64,000 nucleotides of DNA from Phoronis australis (lineage: Eukaryota > Phoronida > Phoronidae). The stretch spans positions 329,474-393,473 of the forward strand of contig NMRA01000341.1 in the NCBI GenBank assembly GCA_002633005.1, given 5' to 3'. Below are positions 11,401 through 27,300 of this stretch, piece by piece (positions within the stretch are counted from its first letter, which is position 1; each line of letters starts with the position of its first letter). Under the pieces are notes generated by a model. That model did no database searches. It had not been told where the DNA came from and was given only the letters and a program-made list of their open reading frames with translations. A program made the position numbers and the translations under genes.

Positions 11401-14400
11401 AATCGATTATCTTTGCACGAAAGATTTTGCCTAGCAATGGTCGTTGGTCAAGTGGGACGCAGGACACTAATTGGTGTTTGTTGCAAGTGATTTTACTTTG
11501 CACTGGATGCATAGAAACTCACTTTAACAGCATGTGCACAGATGATTTTGTGTTGCTTTATATCAGAGTTAAATGTGAATTTCTTCCTGTTTAGCTGGCT
11601 ATAATTTATAAACGAAAATTTATTAAACGAAAATCGAATTAGGCCGTTTATAAAGATGGTCTCATTATACACCTTACCGTGACAAGGTTCTATTTCTACC
11701 AACAGTAACATCCAAACCTGTCCAGCAGCGTCTCAAAAAACGCTTCAAAGTTTGTAGGGGTCGGCCAACCCTAAAACCTAAAGCCCTTCGGTATAGAATT
11801 CAACATTGAGAATTAAACAGTAATGCAATGCCCCATTCAACTTGTGTCTCATTAGCGCCAATGACATTTTCAGTCCTATCCGTCCCACGTGACCACGAAG
11901 TCCTTGTTTGCAGACGTCCAACACTGGCACAATATATGGAGCAAAAATTCTCCACGCACTCTACATTCTAAATTTGCATGTGTATAGGTAGATTGGTCAA
12001 GACACACAAAAGGTAGATTAATGTTCGTAACTTAATCTTCTAAACAAAAACCTGGTAATAGATAACACCTTGCGATAAAACCGTATGCCAATGAAAAATC
12101 TCGTGGACCGCCAGACATTTCTTCAATTTCTAAAAGCTTTATTTTTTCTCTCCTTTATATCGTGAGTTGTTAGTGAATGAAATTGTTTGGTGAACGGTTA
12201 ATCTTTTGAATTATTATAAGTCCCACAATGTATCTTAAAGCCTATATTGAACGACAACACATGCAAATGTCGTTTGCTACAATTAAGACGTTGCTCAAAC
12301 GCAGCCGAGAGGGTGTTTACACACCTCTCAATTGGGAAGGAGTGCTTTGAGAAATTTATAGCAACACTAGAAAATGAAGACACTGCCTCCTTCTATGCTT
12401 TTATCAAAAAGACGAAGATGAACTTATTTCACCAAGAAAAAATCCATAACTTTTGCGGAAGAGAAAATGTTGAAGGAAGACTGCCAGCTGATATCTAGGC
12501 TATTCATCTCCTGTCAGAGCAGAGAATGTTTTTTTTTTCGCCACGAGAATCAGCCATTCCCAGCAGCTCTCAGCGACGGCGGAATGCTGCACGTCTGCCA
12601 GAAATCGCAGATAGCTGCCATTCTTGAAACCAAAGGTCACCACTGCCTGATGCACAATTACCTGTGACTGATTGTCTGATGCCATCATAATCGATCGCTC
12701 GGCTCTGGTCAGCGCGCTGCCTCCAAGAACTTCGAAGATATTTGTAGAGTATGCCCCGTTAGTTGCTAAAATCATATTCTAAAGTTTCTGAAATGTGTGA
12801 AGCACTGTTTAAATCAACAAAATTGGATAACTAGGTCGAGTGATATCTACAAAATGAAAAACCAAGTCGCTGATGGCGGCCATCTTGAATGATGGCCGCC
12901 ATTTTGATTTTTCACTTGGCTAACGTGCCTTTTGAAATCTACACCCTATCACAAATATATGTTCCAAATTTGGTGCTTGTATCGTAGTTTGAACAATTTT
13001 CACTTAATATCTGCTGCACTAAACATGTTACCAGCACATTGATACCATACATTTCCGAACTTGATAAATGCTCAGGGTTTTTACTATCTTATTTTCCGTA
13101 GTGACGTCACTGCGGGACACGTTTGTCCTCTCCGGCAAACTATTAAGAATACTGGACACGATGGTGTTTTATTCAATACTACTACTGACGGTCAGAGAAT
13201 GTGAAAAAGTTCAAGGTGTCTAGCCGTTTGTTGAATTAGTGCAAGTTCTCTGCTAGCGTCTTTTTGTTGCTCGTTCTCAAAAATGAGACTTAGGATATTT
13301 ATGAAAACAATCAAAAGTTGCTTGAAACGAAAACATAATTTAGAAAGTTGTAACAAAGTGTTTGAGGTTTCATGTTTGAGTATATCAAACGTAATCTCGC
13401 CACGTTGATGCCGTTGTCTGCAAAATTTTACGAAAAATGCATGATCACGCGACTCCATTAATCGTGGAGTAGTATCTAATCAAGATCAAATTCTACAGAT
13501 TTTCTAGTTTCCGAACAGAAATACCCTTACTGACTAAATTTTATGGTTTCGCAAATATTGTATATATCTAAATCCTTCAGGTTTTAACTCTATTTCACAG
13601 CTCGAGGCTTCGATATCAAGGAGGCGGAGAAGATGTTTCGACACGTGAGTTTTCAAATCCCATGTCATCGCTCTGTCACTTCTGGTACATAGTTCGATCA
13701 GATACATAAGGCTGCTAATAAAGTACTGCGCCGATTAGCTTTCTTCTCCAAACTTTACGATGTTAGAGGTATTGTTGTTAGCATAATTCTTCACGGCACA
13801 TGCATTGCGGTTGAATAAACATCTGCGTAACAGGGTTAAGACAACAATACAACCTTGATTAATTTACATGATTGTATGAATTGCGTTTGTAAAACCTTGT
13901 CCTATTCAGACAAAAAAAAATTATTTCAATTTTTTTAATGAGCATCCTTCCTGTATATATATATATATGTCACCAATCTTCATTTTTACCCATTGTTACC
14001 AATTGCACAGAGTATGGAGTTTCGAAAAACAATGGGCTTAGACACCCTGCTGGAAACCTACAAACCACCGGAAGTGCTGAGAAACTACTTCGAAGGGGGT
14101 TTGTGCGGTCACGACAAGGAGGGTAGCCCGATTTACATCCAGTTGCCAGGATACTCAGACATGAAGGGGATGATGTATTCAGCGAAGAAAACTGATATCG
14201 AGAAGTACCAACTCAGATTGTGTGAACAAGTTGTTCAGTATTGGAAGACAATGAGTGAACAGGTGATGATGATTATATGTGTCAATCCCAGTACTTGTCT
14301 GGAATGAACAGTAAAAGTCGAAAGCACCTGAACAGTAATGCTACCAAACATCTAAAACAAGGTTACGCAAGCGTATCCTGGTGTGCGTTCAGTAATGCTA

Positions 14401-17400
14401 GGACCTACGCTAAGATCTACGTTAGGAGCTAGCTAAACTCTAGCTAAAGTCACGTGTTCTCACGTAAAATACATGGCAATATCTCGCGTAATCTCGCGAA
14501 GTCTAATTGCTTTTTAGCGAGGTCCTGGCGTTACTGAACGGGAGGCGGGGCTCATTCAGTTGCTGTTGGCTTGCATTTCCAGTGGAGCATCTTCAGTTGT
14601 TCTGATTTGCGTGTGTGGGAAGAAATAACTCTAGTTTTGAAATATTAATAATAACGTTGTTAGTTTCCCATGACTGTAGAATATTTGGACCGAGGTTAGT
14701 GGTAGAATTGATGTTTTGGCATGATCAGTCGCTTCTATCAAGTTTATTTCCAGTTTGAGTCTCCCATAGCGCACGGGGTCTCGCTGTCAATTACATAAAT
14801 TAGTGTACAGGGAGAGTAAACTATTCCATGGCCGTGACTCTAAATTCCGTCTACCCGACCCCTAAAGCCAGTCCTGGGCCAGCAAATTTCATACTCGTCC
14901 CTTAACTCCATGAATACGCCGAAAATACTCCATACGCGTTGACCCAACTCGAAATCCGGAGACCCATGTGGTGAGGCGCGTTTGTAGAACTTAATCTCGT
15001 GTGGAATTTGTACCGCCGGTTTGTTGTTTACTTGTCCGGGATTAGGCTTTAGAGTCGTAGCCATGGGTGGAATTGTTTCTATCCCTTGATGTACGTGCCA
15101 AGAAAATCTAAAATAAAAAAAATTCCCATGGCGCTCAAAACAAACCATTTCTCGCCTTTTTCACATTACTTTAGCAGTAATTAAGGTAAATGAATTGATT
15201 ATGTTGACAAACCAGCAAGCCATGTGTCAGTAACGTAATCAGAGACGACGTTTGTGTGTACGTAAGATGAGTGTCACGCAGATACTCGTTGTACATAATG
15301 GACTCTTTATTTAATTAATTCATTCTCGCGTGATAAACTGCTTGATGTATACATCCTTTACAGGGGCCCGACATTTTGTCTGAAAACATTTGTGCAAAGG
15401 ACGTTTAGATGCGCATAGCACCGAATGGGGGGCGAACCCCCCTCTCGCCCAAGAAAACTTTTCTGTTTTCTCCTCTAAAAATCAAGCATTTTCCTTGATT
15501 CCTGAAGTGTTATCCAAGAAAAAAGGCAAAGAAAAAGAAAAAAAAAAGAAAAAAAAGAAAAAAAAAAAAACACGGAGGACGTGTCAAACATGAAAAACTG
15601 CAATTGTCACAGACTCGAACTCACGACCTGGCGGCCAGAGCACGCGTGCTTTACCACCACGATTTCACATAATAAGAGACCTACTTGTTTATGGTCCACA
15701 GCGTTTGCGCGCGAAACCTACTTGTTTTTGTAATGCTTATTACACTTTTTATATTTTGTGCAATCAGTTCGTAACAAATTTCAATAATTGTTGTATTTAA
15801 AATAGTCTTCATTTCCCAAAAGACCAAATCCATTTTTTGTGTTGGCATTAATGACGCGATTGCTTTGGAAATCGTCTTAGGTTAAGATTTGACAAAGAGA
15901 GAATTATGAGTTTCTGAGTGATTCACTCAGGCTTCGATTAAAATTCACATCTTACCAGCTGCTTCTGTCTTTCATCGTCTCTCAGATTCCATTTTTTTAA
16001 AATGAAGTAATTTTCTTCATTGCACAGTGAAGCAGACGACGGAAACGGAGTAGTAGTGCGCAGCGCCTGGGAGATCGCGGGAGAGTCTATACTTAGCCAC
16101 AGTTTCGTTACGATTGATCCGTGTTCTGAATTTGACACTTGAAATTGGATCTGAGCCCCCCCAAACACACTAAAACTGCACACATTTAAATCTTGTTTCC
16201 GCCGTATAATGTTAATTACCGGGGTTAATTAATAAACTTAACATTTCCCTACGCTCTTGCTGTTTTATTTTTTNNNNNNNNNNNNNNNNNNNNNNNNNNN
16301 NNNNNNNNNNNNGGCCCCCCCTAAATCCGCCTATGTCTTTATGACAAAAGCTGCAATTATGTCTCGCTGATTCCTGCGTGTAGATAACACGCAGGTATCA
16401 TTCAGTAGCCACCACTTTATCACTGGTTGATGTAACCTCGGCAGTCATTGGTTAACTGTACAACTAAAAAGAAAATGGCGGACTATGATCGATTTTTAGC
16501 TTTGTCATTCAAGAGGCGCAACAGTAGCTATTTCGTCTCAGCAATAATGTTTAATAGCCGCGTGCTTGAAGCACGTACGTGTACAATAAACGCACATCTG
16601 CCGATTTAGTCGGTTTGTTATTCATACTGTGTGAATACAGGACAGCAACGTAAACAAAAGACAGCGACAGTAGAAAAATGCACTCCGAAATTTGCGTTTC
16701 TTGAACATGATTTAAGCACCGGTTTGTCTGTAAAGCAGACCACATTTTACACTTCCTCCATCAGTCATGCCAGTTTGTTTGCCTAAAGCGCTACCTGTTG
16801 AGAATTCGACCAGCCAATCAGAAACGCCGGTGTAAAAAAATTTCCCAAGGAAAATTAAATGATACCTGCTTGTGTTCTACCAACTAGCGACACGCAGAGA
16901 ACCAGCGAGCAATTATGTTGTTTGTGTTCAAATTGTCAAACTACAGTTGATTACTCTAGTGCTCACGTGTTAATTCAATGAACATGTTCATCTGCACTGC
17001 CGTTTCCGTACGAAAATTGGTGGAAACAATGCCAATATTTGTGCATGGACATTTATATTAGCAAAAAATTGCAGAGATTCTCGCCAACCCTGCCAGGATT
17101 AATCCCGGAATCAAAATCATGAGTTGCCGGTTTGTTTACTGAATTAAAATTCGACTTTGCCTGTTATCTAAACCAAACTGCTGTTGACGCGTGTGATTCA
17201 CTGCCGTCGTGTACATTGTATGTGTTTATTATGACACTGGTCTAGGTCTGCCAACAGGAGCGAATGCATGTTAACTCAACGGATCATTAGTGGAAATTAT
17301 CCCTGAAAAAATTCTGTCGAACTTTCTGTGATTTTGAAATACATGTGAACGCAGCTTATGTGGTTAATTTCGTGCCTGGGTGGCTGTAGGTGTGGGAAAC

Positions 17401-18271
17401 CCATCCTGTTCACCACCTAGCGGCTGAAAATTCGTCTACCATGCTTTGCTTTGAATTCAGTGATTTCTCGCATGTTAAACGTCTAAGGTGTACAGAAGGT
17501 CTTGAAGGCAAACCTGTCCGTCAACAGCAATCGTTATCTTTATCGTGGTCTTTTCTTTTCAGCTCGGGACGAAAATCGACGGTTTGGTTACAATTATAGA
17601 TTTTGACCAAGTTGGAGCCAATTTGCTTTGGAGACCGGGTAAGGGTTTTATTCAAATAATTTGAGTTCGCAAACATGGCTTAAATGTTCTAATAGCAAAA
17701 GTCGCAGTAGTAATAATTATAGTATAGTCCGGATACCTATCGTCGTCAAGCTCCAAAGGTCGTCCGCCATCTTCTTTCGCGTGCAGCGCAGCCACGCGGG
17801 ACTTAGCGTTCCAATTTGGAGTGCTCGTCTGCACGTTAGGTACTAACCTCTCGGGAGAAACACGCATGGAAGAACCGAGACTAAAATTAATGCATTTACC
17901 GACTGCTTTTTTGAGATCACTTAAAAACTTGTAGATTTTACTAAATGCACCTTTTTGTTCATTTTCAGAAGATATTTTCGAAATTAAATTTTCTTCGCAC
18001 GGAACAAAAAACAACCCAGGGATTGTTTATGCAATGTATCTGTTTGTCCCAGGCACTGACCGACACCTGTTGGGCCAAAGGAAAAACGCAGGAGACAAAT
18101 GGAACACGCTGGGTGCTTAACAGTTTCGGCCCACGCCTTGGTCATCAAAATATTGTCCACTTCTTTTTTTATTGCAAAACAAAGTACTGAACTCAACATT
18201 TATGTTGAAAATTTTGGTTAAAGCATTTTGAATTTATTGGAAGAAAATTAAAATACTGTGGTATTGGTAGT

Positions 18272-18303
<32 letters not shown>

Positions 18304-18361
18304 CAGCAGCAGCAGCAGCAGGAGCAGCAGCAGCAGCAGCAGCAGCACTAGTAGTAGTAGT

Positions 18362-18398
<37 letters not shown>

Positions 18399-21300
18399 CT
18401 AGTAGCAGTANTAATAGCAGTAGCAATAGCAGCAGCAGCAGCAGTAGCAGTAGCAGCAAAAGTTGTAGCAGTAGTAGTAACAGTAATAGTAGTAGTAGCA
18501 GTAGTAGTATAATTGTAGTAGTGGCGGTAGTAGTAATAGTAATAATGATAGTAACAATAGTAGTATAAAATGATGATATTTGACATAACAGTAGTAATAG
18601 AAGTAGCTGTGATAGAAGCAGTAATTGGCGCTAGTTGTTGTGCAGGTTGTTTTCTTGTATCCTCTTGCGTGACTAATGGTGACCGGAAGTCTACATGCAT
18701 GTATGCGTTCACATTTTACTTATTAACAAATCAACTAATTATGCATACACATGGTCCATAATTGAGCATGGATGTCCCTTGAGTACGTAATTTTCCCCAA
18801 TCAGTGACATGTCGTTGATTTTGTCCAACAATACACTTAAGTCTGTCAACGAAACAAAATTATGTATCCCATCAGAGAATCTTAAGGGGGTGGCTTTTGT
18901 TATTTCATGTATAAGAAAAACGCACGTATAGTTGTTTCCGTTGCATTATCTCACACATTTCAACTTCTTAAAGGTTAATATGTTATTTTCATAAACTACG
19001 CGATGACAGGTGGTGGCATTTGCATGTGAATGTGCTTCAACACCATTATGCTCATTTTAAAACGTAACATACTAATAGGCCTTAAGACACAGTGCTAAAA
19101 ATGAGACGCTCTAAGCAACTAACTAGTCGAGTTTGACGTATTAGCAGCCTAATAAGATGAATAAATGGAGGTTTCCAAGGACTCCATTTCCTGTAGGCAA
19201 TTAAGGATATCTCTGTAATCTTCCATTCAGAATAAGTTTGTGAAGATACAGGCTGTTGACAACCCTGGTTTTAAGCCGAAGTGATAACCTAAAAAAGATA
19301 ACAAGAACTTTGGTATTAGCCGATGAGCATAGTGAAGCTGTTTTCAGTATCTTACATTACATGGTCACAGTTTTAAAGAAATCTTTCAAATTTTGTCAAA
19401 TACGCCAAACAAAACCAACTACAATAATTCAAATGTAACCTAACCGATGCATCAATATGGTCGATGAGGCTTTTCGAAAAGGTATTTACTTGGTACCCTC
19501 AATAGGCATTTCAAAAAGTGCCTTTTACACTTCCCAAATCACGCTGTCTCGTGCTTACTTTGAACCAGATGGGCTGCGCTTTGAGTCTCTGGAGCGCAAC
19601 AGTGTTGTCAACGCACATGATAGAACAGTCATTAATTTTTGTATGTAGTCAGCGCTGGACTAAAACTTCAATTTTGCCAGCATGGAATGGATCGCCTGGC
19701 TAGCCCAATTATGAGTATTTCTGATGTAGGTTTGTTTGTGATCGTTTGCGTATTACTGCGCGTGATGTTGGATAGTTTTGATATTCATTGGAAGGCATAC
19801 GGGTCAAACAGAGTAGTTGTAATTGGTAATACGTAACAGGAAGGAGCTGTGAAAAATATCAAAATTATATCACTCACGCAGGTGCCCGACAGTTTAATTA
19901 GTTGAAAACTTCTTAAAAACGTGACTTTATTGATTAATGCTTACGTATATGAACATAGAATTTTTATATCACGCAAAACTTCTCAACTAGGATCAAGTAT
20001 TGTAAAATGCATGTCAAGAACTGCCGGGAGCAACGGGATCCTTTTTCATTGGTTGACAACCGGATGCAGTAATTGTGCGGCAATCAAACCAAATTGTTTT
20101 GTTTCGCTTTCATCGTTACTTGGTATGCACGTGGATTTGCTATTGCTACTAGTACTGATGTTTAATGGTGCGATGTCAGCGAAATCATACAGCCATTCAA
20201 TCTAATCATACTCTCGAACCTGTCGTTTTAGGACTCAATCTTAAACTGAGACTTGCCAGAATCCTCCAGGATAATTACCCGGAGATGGTGAAGAAAATGT
20301 TTATCATCAATAGTAAGTATTATGTGGGTTTAAATACCCACTTGTAGAAGCATTCCCAATGTAGCCGGGTCTGGCTACAGGGATGAATTGAAGAGTATAA
20401 CTAGTGAGGCCATTTGTATAATGCACTTTATTTGGTGCAGCATTGGGCAAGCGATAGAGTTACATGCGTGTCCGAACAAGCGTTGCAAGAGATACCAAAG
20501 AAGCGTTGAAAAGTGAAACCGAGCTAGCGGTTATCTAAAAGAAAGAAAAAGCACAGTCTGAGTATTCGGCACTAACAATACACAATTAACTGGAACCTGT
20601 ACTATCTATCTACATCTGGGAACCATTACCATACACAAACAACTGCTTAACTGCGACCCGTAACTATTTATCTCATGAACCGGGTACCGCGCTACAAGCA
20701 GCTGAATGAAACTATATACGTTAAACAGTAACTATAAACGCTGTAAACTGCGCCAGTAGATTCACATGAGTACAACATGCTATGTCATAATACTCAGTAC
20801 CAGCCCCGTAGCCAGCATTGGGCGGGGGTGGTTCGGATTTCTAGAAAGGTGGACCTTTTGCAAGCGTCAAATACTCGGAGTTATTGGTTAGGCGCTTGAC
20901 GAAGGTTAATTATGGGGAAAGGAAATCTGTAGGCCTCTCCACGGCGACGATGGCTCTCAGCTCAATGTTCCTGAGATAAGACGGAATTTGTAATACCAGA
21001 AATGAGGATGTCGTGACGGTTGCTCGCAAAAAACAGGGATGAAATTCGGACGTAATGTGATCCATAAATATAGACTAACGTTCTCGCCATACCGTGAAAA
21101 ATATGGTTACAATCACCGCCCTTCTTTCTGACCGGCTTTCATCAGTATCAAAGAGAGTGCGTCGCCCTTGTCGGATACGGTTGTGTTGACCGCATTGTCC
21201 TGCGTGAGCAAGACCCAATTAAGTGTAATTAACCGACCTTAAACTGTCGTAATCATCATTGCCTGTATGTAATGGCGAATTTTCATAATGCATTAATAAA

Positions 21301-24300
21301 TGATTTTTGTTAAAAACGAATGCCACGGCGGTATTCAGCTGGAAAAAAACAACAAAGTAAGGTTTTGAATTTTCAAAAATCGATGACGCTAAAAACTACA
21401 AAGATTGGGTACGATTGAAGATAAGCGACCAAGCGCATCGATACAATCGGGGGATTTACAAACGCTGATCAGAGTTAACAATATATCACATTCTTTCAAT
21501 CTCCTTTAACCAGATTTTTGACTAGCAAACAGTTGTATTTAACTTGTGCCCACTCTATATTTTTATGGCTGACAAAAAACTAGAATAGTTATGTAGTTAG
21601 TGCAACAGAAATCGTCCAGATATTCCAAATCTTCAGTTTGGCTATCCATTTGCACTTTTGTATATATTTTATGATTTGAGTAACTAATAAAGATTAAACT
21701 TGTACTAATGACACGTGTTGTTTTGTTCGCCGTGAAATGTTTAATATAGCTGTGATCTGGAAAGTTCAGGGATGGGTTCACAATTAGCTAAACTAATTAA
21801 GTTTCGCTGGCGATCAAATCTACTACTGTTTTTGGTACTTTAAGTTTAAAAATAAAATAAAAAGATATCAACCCGTTCCTGGTAAGAAAAAACAACAACA
21901 TGAGTATTAAATTGAAATAACAAAAACCGGTATGAAACACATTTAAAACCATCGTTCCTTTGTGACGATGCCCATGGTCAAGATAAACACAAATAAACTT
22001 TTTTAGTCATTTTGTAATATTTAAAATGTACCAAGTTAAAACTGCTCTCTGTAGTTGCAGGTTGTAACTTTGTGCAAATGCCATAGAAAACAATTTGGGT
22101 GTACTAACAACCATCCTTTTTGAGACAATAGTGCTAGCTGTTACCTTTCGACTTCATTAGCTCAGATCTACGTCAATACAAAGGGCGAGCTGAATAGGCA
22201 TCATAAAAGTTGTCTAGGTCTAAGGGAATCTGAGTGGTGACCAGTTTAAGCGAGAAGTTCTCCACATGGCGTTAGGCCAACCTCCTGCCAAACTTTTTTA
22301 ACTGAGTGATTATACCTCACCATATACTCCGATGGAAATATTTAGTCAGAGAATGGCTTGACGTAATTTTCATCTGATTGTATTTTTGTTAAAAGTTACT
22401 TACATCGCTGGAAATGGGAACAGCCGGTTCACTACTTCGAAGGTTCACCACTCCGAAGGTTCTCTTCTTCGAAAGTGTCTAAAATTTCTGAATCAGGTGT
22501 AATTGCTGTACTTTTACATGCAAAAATAAGCGACATTTCGGTTATTAGATGCAACTATACCGACAACAATACACCGGTTAATAAATCACTTTGTTTGGAT
22601 TCCAGGTGCTTGTGAAATTGCTCACATGTCTTACGAATACGGAACATTGAGTACGTACTTGCATTTATAAAAGAATGTGAAGTAGGAATGTTGATGAATT
22701 ATCAACCACGATACATTCATCAATCTCATGTCAAGATCGCATCATCTCACAGCGCGACAGAAAAGTTTAGGGCCGCTGCGCTTCAACCTCACCCACCGGA
22801 ACTACTCGCACGGCCGGGTCGAAACTAAATGTAGTTAGTAAGCTACCCTATCCCTGCCAGTCTTCACGAAGTCTCATTCAGTCTTATAAAATTTAAAACC
22901 GCCGTTGGTCGCCGGACCGTGCCCCATATACTGTCCCTAATTGAGAATGAGTCTATAGTTAGATTCAAGAATCAAGATTGCCAGTGATTGGAACTGAGCT
23001 CTTTTGTAAACAATGTAAATCAAAATTTTCCCGACTATTCAACTCTAGCACACCCTTTAAATGGTTATTAAATGGACACCAGTACAATACCTTATCCATT
23101 TTCAGTTCTGAATCATTAGTAGAAAATCAGAGTAATGAACTGTCGGAGTTCTGGTTTTGGAATTGTAGACATTCGAAGTGGTGAACTTTCGAAGGTAGCC
23201 AACCTTCGGAGTAGTGAACCCTCGGTCATGTACATGTAGCCTTGGAAATCTTTTCCATCAAAATGATTGTTGGTCGATTGAAATCTGCGAAGCTGTGCAC
23301 CATTGACATTGATTGACAAGAGAAGACTTTCTTCATTGACCAAAGTTTTAATTAGGTCTAGACTTACCTAATAATGTGAAAATGCGGGGATTTTTCAGTG
23401 CAAGAAAACGCGGTAGCAAAATTTCTGATTTTTGAGAAACGACAGAGTAGTCAGTGAACATACCGTGGGCGCGTACTGAATTTAAAAGAACGGAAACGCA
23501 CACACGTGTACACGCATGCATGTCAATTCACCAATCCACAATTAAAGTGGACACTTGATGATCAAGATATTTGGCGATCACTTCAAATTCGAAATTTGAA
23601 AATGCCTGCAATTAATCTAAACTATGCTATAAAGTACACAAAAGTAGCAAATAACAAACTCATTTTTTGCTGTTTTGTTTCTTGGTCGATTTTAAAGGCA
23701 TTCACACTGCACTACTTTTGGGGATCTCTCTCGATGCTATAAAGTTTGAGCTAGGCATAGACATCTACAGTACTTCTAGACTTCCTTGTTACCCTATGGT
23801 GTACATGTAGAGAACTAGCGCTTTCAATGCCGATAAATAACATAAAGCTCGCTCCTACGCAGTCACCACTAGGGCCGGATACGACCTTATGATTATGTGA
23901 AGCGCTTTACATCAGAAGTAAATTCAAAATTAATATTAACTTGGTTATGATTGTAGTTAGTAGAACTTGTAGTTACAACAAGTTTTTGTCCATTTAGGAA
24001 ATCCTATCGGATAGGCTAGAGCTGGACATTTTCCTCGGAGGGGAAGGGGGTTCGATCTAACCCCCCGAACCCCCCTCCCCCGGCTACGGGCCTGAGTACT
24101 TACAACAGTTTGGTCGACAGTCTGTGCTCAATCTTAAGATTCCAGCATCCGAGGAAAACACGGTGATTCGTGTTACAGATCTTGTCAACGAATGGCGGTA
24201 AACTCAAGAAACACTAGTCACCAAAAACCCGCGTAACATATAGAGGCTAATACGTAATAATAGCCGGCCGGTGAAGCTGCTATTCGACTATGCAAATGCT

Positions 24301-27300
24301 ATATGTAACCATTGGAATGAACCTGCTTACTAAAAGAAACCCAATCACAGCGGCGAAAGATGTACTGCTACCTATAAAGAAAATAAACAGCGTGATAAGT
24401 AAATGAAACACAAGAGGAGGCAGTGTGGCCTGGTTGATAAGTGCCCGCTTTTTTACTCAATGTCGTGGGTTAGAGTCCCACCAGGTCACAGTGCTAAACC
24501 CTTGAGCCAGGTTTCTAGCTCCTCAGCTCGGTTTTAACTATATATTACTAAAGCACAAAAATAATTCCAGGTGATCAGTACACTGGGCCCACATACGAGG
24601 CCTGGGCACGTCTGCTTCAACGTGTATCAGACCGCCTGCAATTATTTTTTTTTAAATGAAACACAATGACAATACTGATGCACGGCATCAACACGCTACA
24701 TTTTTTTTAATTCATGATTTAGTAAAAATAATTCATATCTGTCCCTTGTTCATCTATGAGTGTTCTCTTCCAGCTCCGCGTATATTCCCTATCATCTGTA
24801 AACTGACGGGTCCGTTCATTAATGACCATGTTAAAAAGAAGATTTTTGTTTTGTCGAGTAAGTAGACGTGTACTGAAACGAATTTCCTGTTATTTGCTGA
24901 TACAGAATATCTACTGTATTTAGTTGGAAATTTATAAAATTAAAATGTTTCATGGATAGGCTGATCACTAGTTTGAATTTAGTCGACCTGTCTCGATTAT
25001 TGAAACCATTTGTCGTGACGTGTCCTTAGATCATAGCTTACTTAAAATTTCAGACTTCAAAATGAATGTGCATGCGCTTTTGGAAGCCTGAGAAAAGCAG
25101 CAGCGTGGGATGTGCTCGCGCACGCGCAACCTCTTAAAATATTGGAGTTTATTTCACTAAGAGAGTTCCAAGCCTGAAGAAAAGAAGCAGAAATTTACAT
25201 CAGAAGTTTTGACTTATTGCAGGCAGCATTGTCTCCTTCAACATATTTTGTGTGGTGCGCTTTCCACAGAGGCCATTTGCTTGATTGGATAGCTTTTTCC
25301 CACCCGTCTTCTACTTTGCTTCCGCCATCTCCTGCTGGTGAGCAGAGTTGCAGATTGCAAAAAATAATAATTTTAATTCTGACAGATGATATTTCCTGAA
25401 TATGGTTGAAAAATATTCTTTATTTCAACCCACAGGCAACTACAAGGACACGCTACTACAACACATCGATGAAGACCAACTTCCCGCCTTTCTGGGTGGA
25501 ACTATGACGGATCCTGACGGAAATCCACGATGTGCCACTAAGGTATTTTGGATCAGCAACCCTTTAAAAACGCAGATGTATGAACGAGAAATGCAATTAG
25601 CAACAATCGTGGAAAGTTCAAACTTACGCACTGTATTTGAGAAACATTTACTGTCAGATGTTTATTGTATGTTTCTTTCTGTTGGATTCAGCTCTGCCAA
25701 GGAGGGAAGGTACCAGAGTCGTATTACCTTAAGGACCTCACGTTGTCTGAGCATTTCAAATCCGCAAGTTTGAAGGCCGGTGGCAAGCTCAGGTTGGAAT
25801 ATGTTGTTGAAAAATCAGAAGAATCAGAGATAAAAGTATTGAGGTAACTGCTCCTGGCGGCACTTCGTTTACTCTATGATTCATGTACAATAATGCCTGT
25901 GGGATTTTATGAAAATCGCACAGCATGTACAACAAATAAAACGTACACACGGACAGTTTCATGATCACGCTCCTTTGATTACGTGTGACCGAAGAAACAT
26001 AGAATCCCACATTGCTGTAATCTTGGACACGTATCTTCATTTCCAATGTTTGAAATTTCACAATATCTGTCTATGAGTTCGCAGAATTCACGAGATCACT
26101 ATTTGAAACATGAAAATTGGCCCAGAAACAACTGAGATACTCAATTCCGTCCATTACTGTTTGATACGTAAGTAGGTATGCTCACCCGCCATTACGGTAT
26201 TGAACATGAAAAACGACGAGTTCCATTCCGAAACACGAACCACAACAATGCTTTTCAAAGATGGCGTTGCATGCATAAGTTTAACTGACTTATCCGACAG
26301 CCCACCGCCCCCGAACACTGCCCACTACCTCAGACGTTTACGTCACCATAGGCGGATTTAGAGGGGGGCTGAGACAAGATCTAAATGTGTGAAGTTTTAG
26401 TGAGTTTGGGGGGGGGGGGGNTCAAGTGTCGAATTCGGGACACGGCGGAATCGTAACGGAACATGGCTAAGTATAGGCTCTCCCGCGATATCCCAGGTGA
26501 CCGACAGTGACGCTGCGCACCAGCACTACGTTTCCGTCGTCTGCTTCACTGTGCAATGAAGAAAATTACTTCATTTTTTAAAGAAAATGGAATCTGAGTG
26601 ACGATGAAAATACAGAAGCTTCTGGTAAGAAGTCAATTTTAATCGAAGCTGAGTGATTCACTCAGAAACTCATAATTCTCTCTTTGTCAAACCTTAACTT
26701 AAGACGATTTCCAAAGCAATCGCGTGATTATTGCCAACACAAAACACGGATTTGGTCTTTTGGGCAATTGAAGACTATTTTAAATACAACAAATATGTTA
26801 AGAACTGATATCACAAAATATAAAACATGTAATAAGCATTACAATAAGAAGAAGGTTTCGCGCGCAAACGCTATGGACTATAAACAAGTAGGTCTCTTAG
26901 TATCACGTTACGAGTTAATTCGTGGTGATGAAGTGGTAAAGCGTGCGAGCTCTATCCGCCAGGTCGTGAGTTCGAGTCTGTGATACTCGCACTTTTTCCT
27001 GTGTGACATTTTCTCCGTGTTTTTTGCCTTTTTTGTCTTTTTTTTTCTCGAATAATACTTCGGGAATCAAGGAGGAAAAAACAGAAAAATTTCCTGGGCG
27101 GGAGGGGGGCAAACCCCCCTCCTGACCTCCCCCCATTCGTTGCTTTGCGCATCTACAATCATGCTTTCGGCATATGTTTTTACAGTCGAAATGTTGGGCC
27201 CACCCCTTGTGATATCCTAGATCCGCCACTGTTCTGTCTTTGTCAAACCTTAACTTAAGATGATTTTCAAAGCAATTGCGTCATTAATGCCAACACAAAA

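Noticed and set aside
17652-18014. 120-codon minus-strand frame in intron 5
   Set aside because: No domain or splice signals. It is consistent with chance in AT-rich intron sequence.
18193-18712. Long alanine, leucine or valine frames on both strands
   Set aside because: They are translations of the AGC/AGT microsatellite.
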